Source: Phaeacidiphilus oryzae TH49
GTDB taxonomy: Bacteria > Actinomycetota > Actinomycetes > Streptomycetales > Streptomycetaceae
Length of the DNA stretch: 64,000 bases
Direction of reading: 5' to 3'
Assembly: GCF_000744815.1 (NCBI RefSeq)
Contig: NZ_JQMQ01000005.1
Span: forward strand, 1,806,055 to 1,870,054
Within the stretch, counting starts at the first letter, position 1. Every line of letters starts with the position of its first letter. Under the pieces are notes generated by a model. That model had not been told where the DNA came from. It worked only from the letters and a program-made list of their open reading frames with translations, and did no database searches. Below are positions 61,504-64,000 of this stretch, in pieces. A program made the translations under genes and the position numbers.

Positions 61504-61970
61504 GCTATGCGCCTTTCTCCGGGCTCTTGCGGGGGCCACGGGATCCCAGGGTCGTCGGCCCTTTGCGGGCCCTCGGACTCAGCTGGTGTGAGTGGACTGG
61601 TGCGAGTGGGGTGGTGCGACTGGTCCGGGGCTGCCCCGGCCAATCGTAAACGCGGTGCGAAGCGGTTTTCTTCCGGTTTCCGACGCGCGACCGTGCCACT
61701 GTATAGCGCAGGCGTTCGAATTGCGAGAAAGTCCAGCCGGTTCCACCCGAATGAGTGATGACCCGTCAGAAAAGCCCTGGCCGTACCCCTCGAAGGGGAC
61801 ATTCTCGGCCGCCGCGCCCCGGCCGCCCCCGGCCGTCAGCCCCTGGGGATAGGGTCGAACCGCGCAACCGGGCCCGACCCGCGCCGGGTACAACGACCCT
61901 ACCGGCGCCCGGGACACGAGACCGGTGAACGGCAGTCAGCGAGCGAGCGAACCGAGCCTCCGGGGGCAGC
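61504..61970. other. Non-coding divergent promoter region of uvrA
   Basis: No gene is seen in these 467 bases. TATACA on the minus strand (61700-61705) is a good -10 box for uvrA with a leader of about 190 bases. A TTCGAA at 61715-61720 lies beside it, but a full LexA box is not present. Confidence 0.5.
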
Positions 61971-62768
61971 ATGTCCGAACCGACTCCGCGAACAGTGACC
62001 TCGACCACCACCCCTCCGGCGGCCCCGTGGAGCAGGCGGGACATCGCCGACGCGCTGCGCGAGTCGCTGGCCGAGCTCCGCCGGGACGCCGCCGAGCTCA
62101 CCCCGGAGCAGTTGTCGGGCCCCTCCCTGCTGCCCGGCTGGAGCCGCGGCCACGTCCTCGCCCACCTCTGCCGCAACGCCGACGCGGTGGAGCGCGGGCT
62201 GGCCGGCGCGGCCCGCGGCGAGCAGGTCGCGATGTACCCGCCGGAGCACCCCCGGGACAAGGAGATCGAGCAGGGCGCCGGCCGCCCGCTCGACGAGCAG
62301 CTGGCCGACCTGGACGAGTCGGCCGCCCGGCTCGCCGCCACGGCCGCCGCGATGCCCGAGGAGGGCTGGTCCTTCGAGGTGGTGCACCGCAGCGGGGCCC
62401 GCTTCCCGGCCGAGCGACTGCTCTGGATGCGGCTGGCCGAGCAGGAGTACCACCACGTCGACCTGGACGCCGGCTACACCCCGGCGCACTGGCCGGCCTT
62501 CTTCACCGGCCGGGAGATCGCCCACCTCGCCGAGCGCTTCCACGCGCGGGCAGGGCTGCCGCCCACCGTGCTGCACGTCCTCACGGAGGGCGCTCCGGAC
62601 ACCGAGTACCGGATCGGGGACGGGGACGCCGGGCCCGCCCTGCGGATCGAGGGGCCCGCGCGGGCGCTGGTCGCCTGGCTCTCCGGCCGGGCCGCCGGGG
62701 ACGGGCTCACCGCGCACACCCCGGACGGGGCGCGCGCGGAGCTGCCCGCGATCCCGGCGATGTCCTGA
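61971..62768 (+). CDS. Maleylpyruvate isomerase family mycothiol-dependent enzyme
   Basis: A 265-residue protein of the DinB-like, mycothiol-dependent maleylpyruvate isomerase family. The N-terminal helical bundle has LLPGWSRGHVLAHLCRNADA near residue 55, with the first metal His, and EQEYHHVDLDAGYTP near 160 with the others. The C-terminal small domain (about 205-265) is MDMPI-like. The exact substrate is unknown. It is 45 bases upstream of an MBL hydrolase. Confidence 0.9.
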   Translation: MSEPTPRTVTSTTTPPAAPWSRRDIADALRESLAELRRDAAELTPEQLSGPSLLPGWSRGHVLAHLCRNADAVERGLAGAARGEQVAMYPPEHPRDKEIEQGAGRPLDEQLADLDESAARLAATAAAMPEEGWSFEVVHRSGARFPAERLLWMRLAEQEYHHVDLDAGYTPAHWPAFFTGREIAHLAERFHARAGLPPTVLHVLTEGAPDTEYRIGDGDAGPALRIEGPARALVAWLSGRAAGDGLTAHTPDGARAELPAIPAMS

Positions 62769-62813
62769 CCGGCGATGCTCTGACACCGGTCGGCGAAGAA
62801 GAGGAGTCTGCAC

Positions 62814-63467
62814 ATGACGTACCACGGAGCGGTGAAGGTCGGCGGGCCCGCCGACGTCCGCGAGCTGGCACACCTGATGATCACCAAGGTCGCGGTGGGT
62901 CCGATGGACAACAACGCCTATCTGCTGCGCTGCCGGGCCACCGACCGCCAGCTGCTGATCGACGCCGCCAACGACGCCCCGGTGCTGCTGGAGACCGTCG
63001 GCGAGCGCCTCGACACGGTCGTCACCACCCACCGGCACGGCGACCACTGGGCGGCGCTGGAGGAGGTCGTCTCCGCCACCGACGCCCAGACCGCCGCCGG
63101 GCGGATCGACGCCGAGGGCATCCCGGTGCCGACCGACCTGCTGCTGGACGACGGCGACACCCTCCGGGTCGGCGAGGTCTCCCTGAAGGTCCGTCACCTG
63201 GTGGGCCACACCCCGGGCGCGATCGTCCTGATCTACGACGACCCCCAGGGGCATCCCCACCTCTTCACCGGCGACTGCCTCTTCCCCGGCGGCATCGGCA
63301 ACACCCAGGGCGACCCGGAGCGCTTCCGCACCCTGCTGGACGACGTGGAGACCAAGATCTTCGACGAACTCCCCGACGAGACCTGGGTCTACCCGGGCCA
63401 CGGCAACGACACCACCCTCGGCGCCGAGCGCCCGCACCTGGCCGAGTGGCGCGAGCGCGGCTGGTGA
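62814..63467 (+). CDS. MBL fold metallo-hydrolase
   Basis: A 217-residue metallo-beta-lactamase-fold protein. The metal motif is TTHRHGDHWAAL (HxHxDH type with Arg in the x position), VGHTPGAIVL and FTGDCLFPGG give the next ligands, and YPGHGNDT the last. It resembles glyoxalase II-type thiolesterases. Pairing with a mycothiol-dependent enzyme gene suggests a mycothiol thioester or conjugate as substrate; this is inference. Confidence 0.92.
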   Translation: MTYHGAVKVGGPADVRELAHLMITKVAVGPMDNNAYLLRCRATDRQLLIDAANDAPVLLETVGERLDTVVTTHRHGDHWAALEEVVSATDAQTAAGRIDAEGIPVPTDLLLDDGDTLRVGEVSLKVRHLVGHTPGAIVLIYDDPQGHPHLFTGDCLFPGGIGNTQGDPERFRTLLDDVETKIFDELPDETWVYPGHGNDTTLGAERPHLAEWRERGW

Positions 63468-63532
63468 GCCCGGCGCCCTGAGCGTCCGGGGGGCCGGCGG
63501 GAGTCCGCGGGAGCCGGTGAGCCGACCCGCCG

Positions 63533-64000
63533 TCAGGAGGCTTTCTCCGCGCGGCGGGAGGCGATCAGGCTGGTGATCGTGGTGACCACCAGGACCACGA
63601 CGATCACGCCCAGGGAGAGCGGGATGCCGATCTCGGGGACGTGGACGCCGGACTCGTGGAGGGCGTGGAGCACCAGCTTGACGCCGATGAAGCCGAGGAT
63701 GAGGGAGAGCCCGTAGGAGAGGTGGACCAGCCGCTTGAGCAGTCCGCCGATCAGGAAGTACAGCTGGCGCAGACCCATCAGGGCGAAGGCGTTGGCGGCG
63801 AAGACCAGGTAGGCCTCCTGGGTCAGGCCGAAGATCGCCGGGATCGAGTCCATCGCGAAGAGGACGTCGGTGGTGCCGATCGCGATCATCACCGCGAGCA
63901 GCGGCTTGGACGGGAAGCGCCGCCGCATCGCGGTGACGAGACGATTCTCCTTGACCTCCTCCTTCTCCCCGGCCCCCGCTCCGGGCCCCTCGCCGCCGCG
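63533..64000 (-). CDS. TerC family membrane protein (5' end missing)
   Basis: The frame continues past the end of the window, so this is the C-terminal part (about 155 residues visible). VLFAMDSIPAIFGLTQEAYLVFAANAFALMGLRQLYFL is the second conserved TerC segment, with the Asp/Ser pair; the C-terminus has two further helices. TerC/Alx proteins are metal (Mn or tellurite-linked) homeostasis proteins. The internal ATG at 63928 is not the start, because EEVKENRLVTA continues upstream in frame. Confidence 0.9.
   Translation of the reverse strand, partial: RGGEGPGAGAGEKEEVKENRLVTAMRRRFPSKPLLAVMIAIGTTDVLFAMDSIPAIFGLTQEAYLVFAANAFALMGLRQLYFLIGGLLKRLVHLSYGLSLILGFIGVKLVLHALHESGVHVPEIGIPLSLGVIVVVLVVTTITSLIASRRAEKAS

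Noticed and set aside
61711-61725. A LexA (SOS) box before uvrA
   Set aside because: Only a GTTCGA half is present next to TTCGAA; the second half needed for GAAC-N4-GTTC is missing.

Overview
The window is a high-GC actinobacterial chromosome segment. Codon third positions are almost all G or C, GTG starts are frequent, and genes overlap by GTGA/ATGA. It carries mycothiol-type chemistry, WhiA and an RbpA-family protein. Gene order from the suf operon through ctaA/ctaB, the pentose-phosphate cluster, gap-pgk-tpi-secG and whiA-yvcK-rapZ-uvrC to uvrA matches, from memory, the core region of Streptomyces coelicolor. A Streptomyces-like member of the Streptomycetaceae is the best guess; species cannot be told from this sequence.

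Layout: (1) 1-4238 holds the end of a rhomboid-like membrane protein, an amidohydrolase and aminopeptidase N. (2) 4321-14221 is an accessory carbon-catabolism block: a 2-oxoglutarate-semialdehyde-type dehydrogenase, two IclR regulators, a DUF6082 protein, an unrecognised sugar-enzyme-like protein, 5-dehydro-4-deoxyglucarate dehydratase (kdgD), uronate dehydrogenase (udh), a frameshifted D-2-hydroxyacid dehydrogenase and an ACS-type MFS permease. Together they look like an oxidative uronate/aldarate route to 2-oxoglutarate. (3) 14286-18856 is proline catabolism (proline dehydrogenase, pruA) with a divergent PucR regulator. (4) 18835-21779 holds two conserved-looking hypothetical genes. (5) 21984-28717 is a full iron-sulfur assembly operon, sufR-B-D-Rieske-C-S-U-T. 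(6) 28887-34206 holds an AAC(3)-type acetyltransferase, an ABC exporter and the heme A genes ctaA and ctaB. (7) 34686-41342 is tkt-tal-zwf-opcA-pgl. (8) 41407-43273 holds a TetR regulator, a secreted Ala-rich protein and an RbpA-family protein. (9) 43582-47112 is the lower-glycolysis set gap-pgk-tpiA-secG. (10) 47416-52588 is whiA-yvcK-rapZ-uvrC. (11) 52723-58546 holds a Tat Rieske lipoprotein, a polytopic membrane protein, an MFS permease fused to a carboxypeptidase-regulatory-like tail, and a divergent AsnC-type regulator. (12) 58603-64000 holds uvrA, a mycothiol-dependent isomerase-like protein, an MBL hydrolase and the end of a TerC protein.

The points most worth attention are: the uronate block with a GTTCAG-type element repeated at its promoters and an unknown 411-residue protein inside it; a CAAC-N6-GTTG SufR-type operator lying on the -10 box of an apparently leaderless sufR; an exact GGAAT-N18-GTT SigR-type promoter before the pentose-phosphate operon; long palindromic intergenic elements in two and a half copies; and three single-base frameshifts in C/G runs between 7.4 and 19.1 kb, all of the same sign, which look like assembly errors. 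I saw no tRNA, rRNA, CRISPR array, insertion sequence or prophage.
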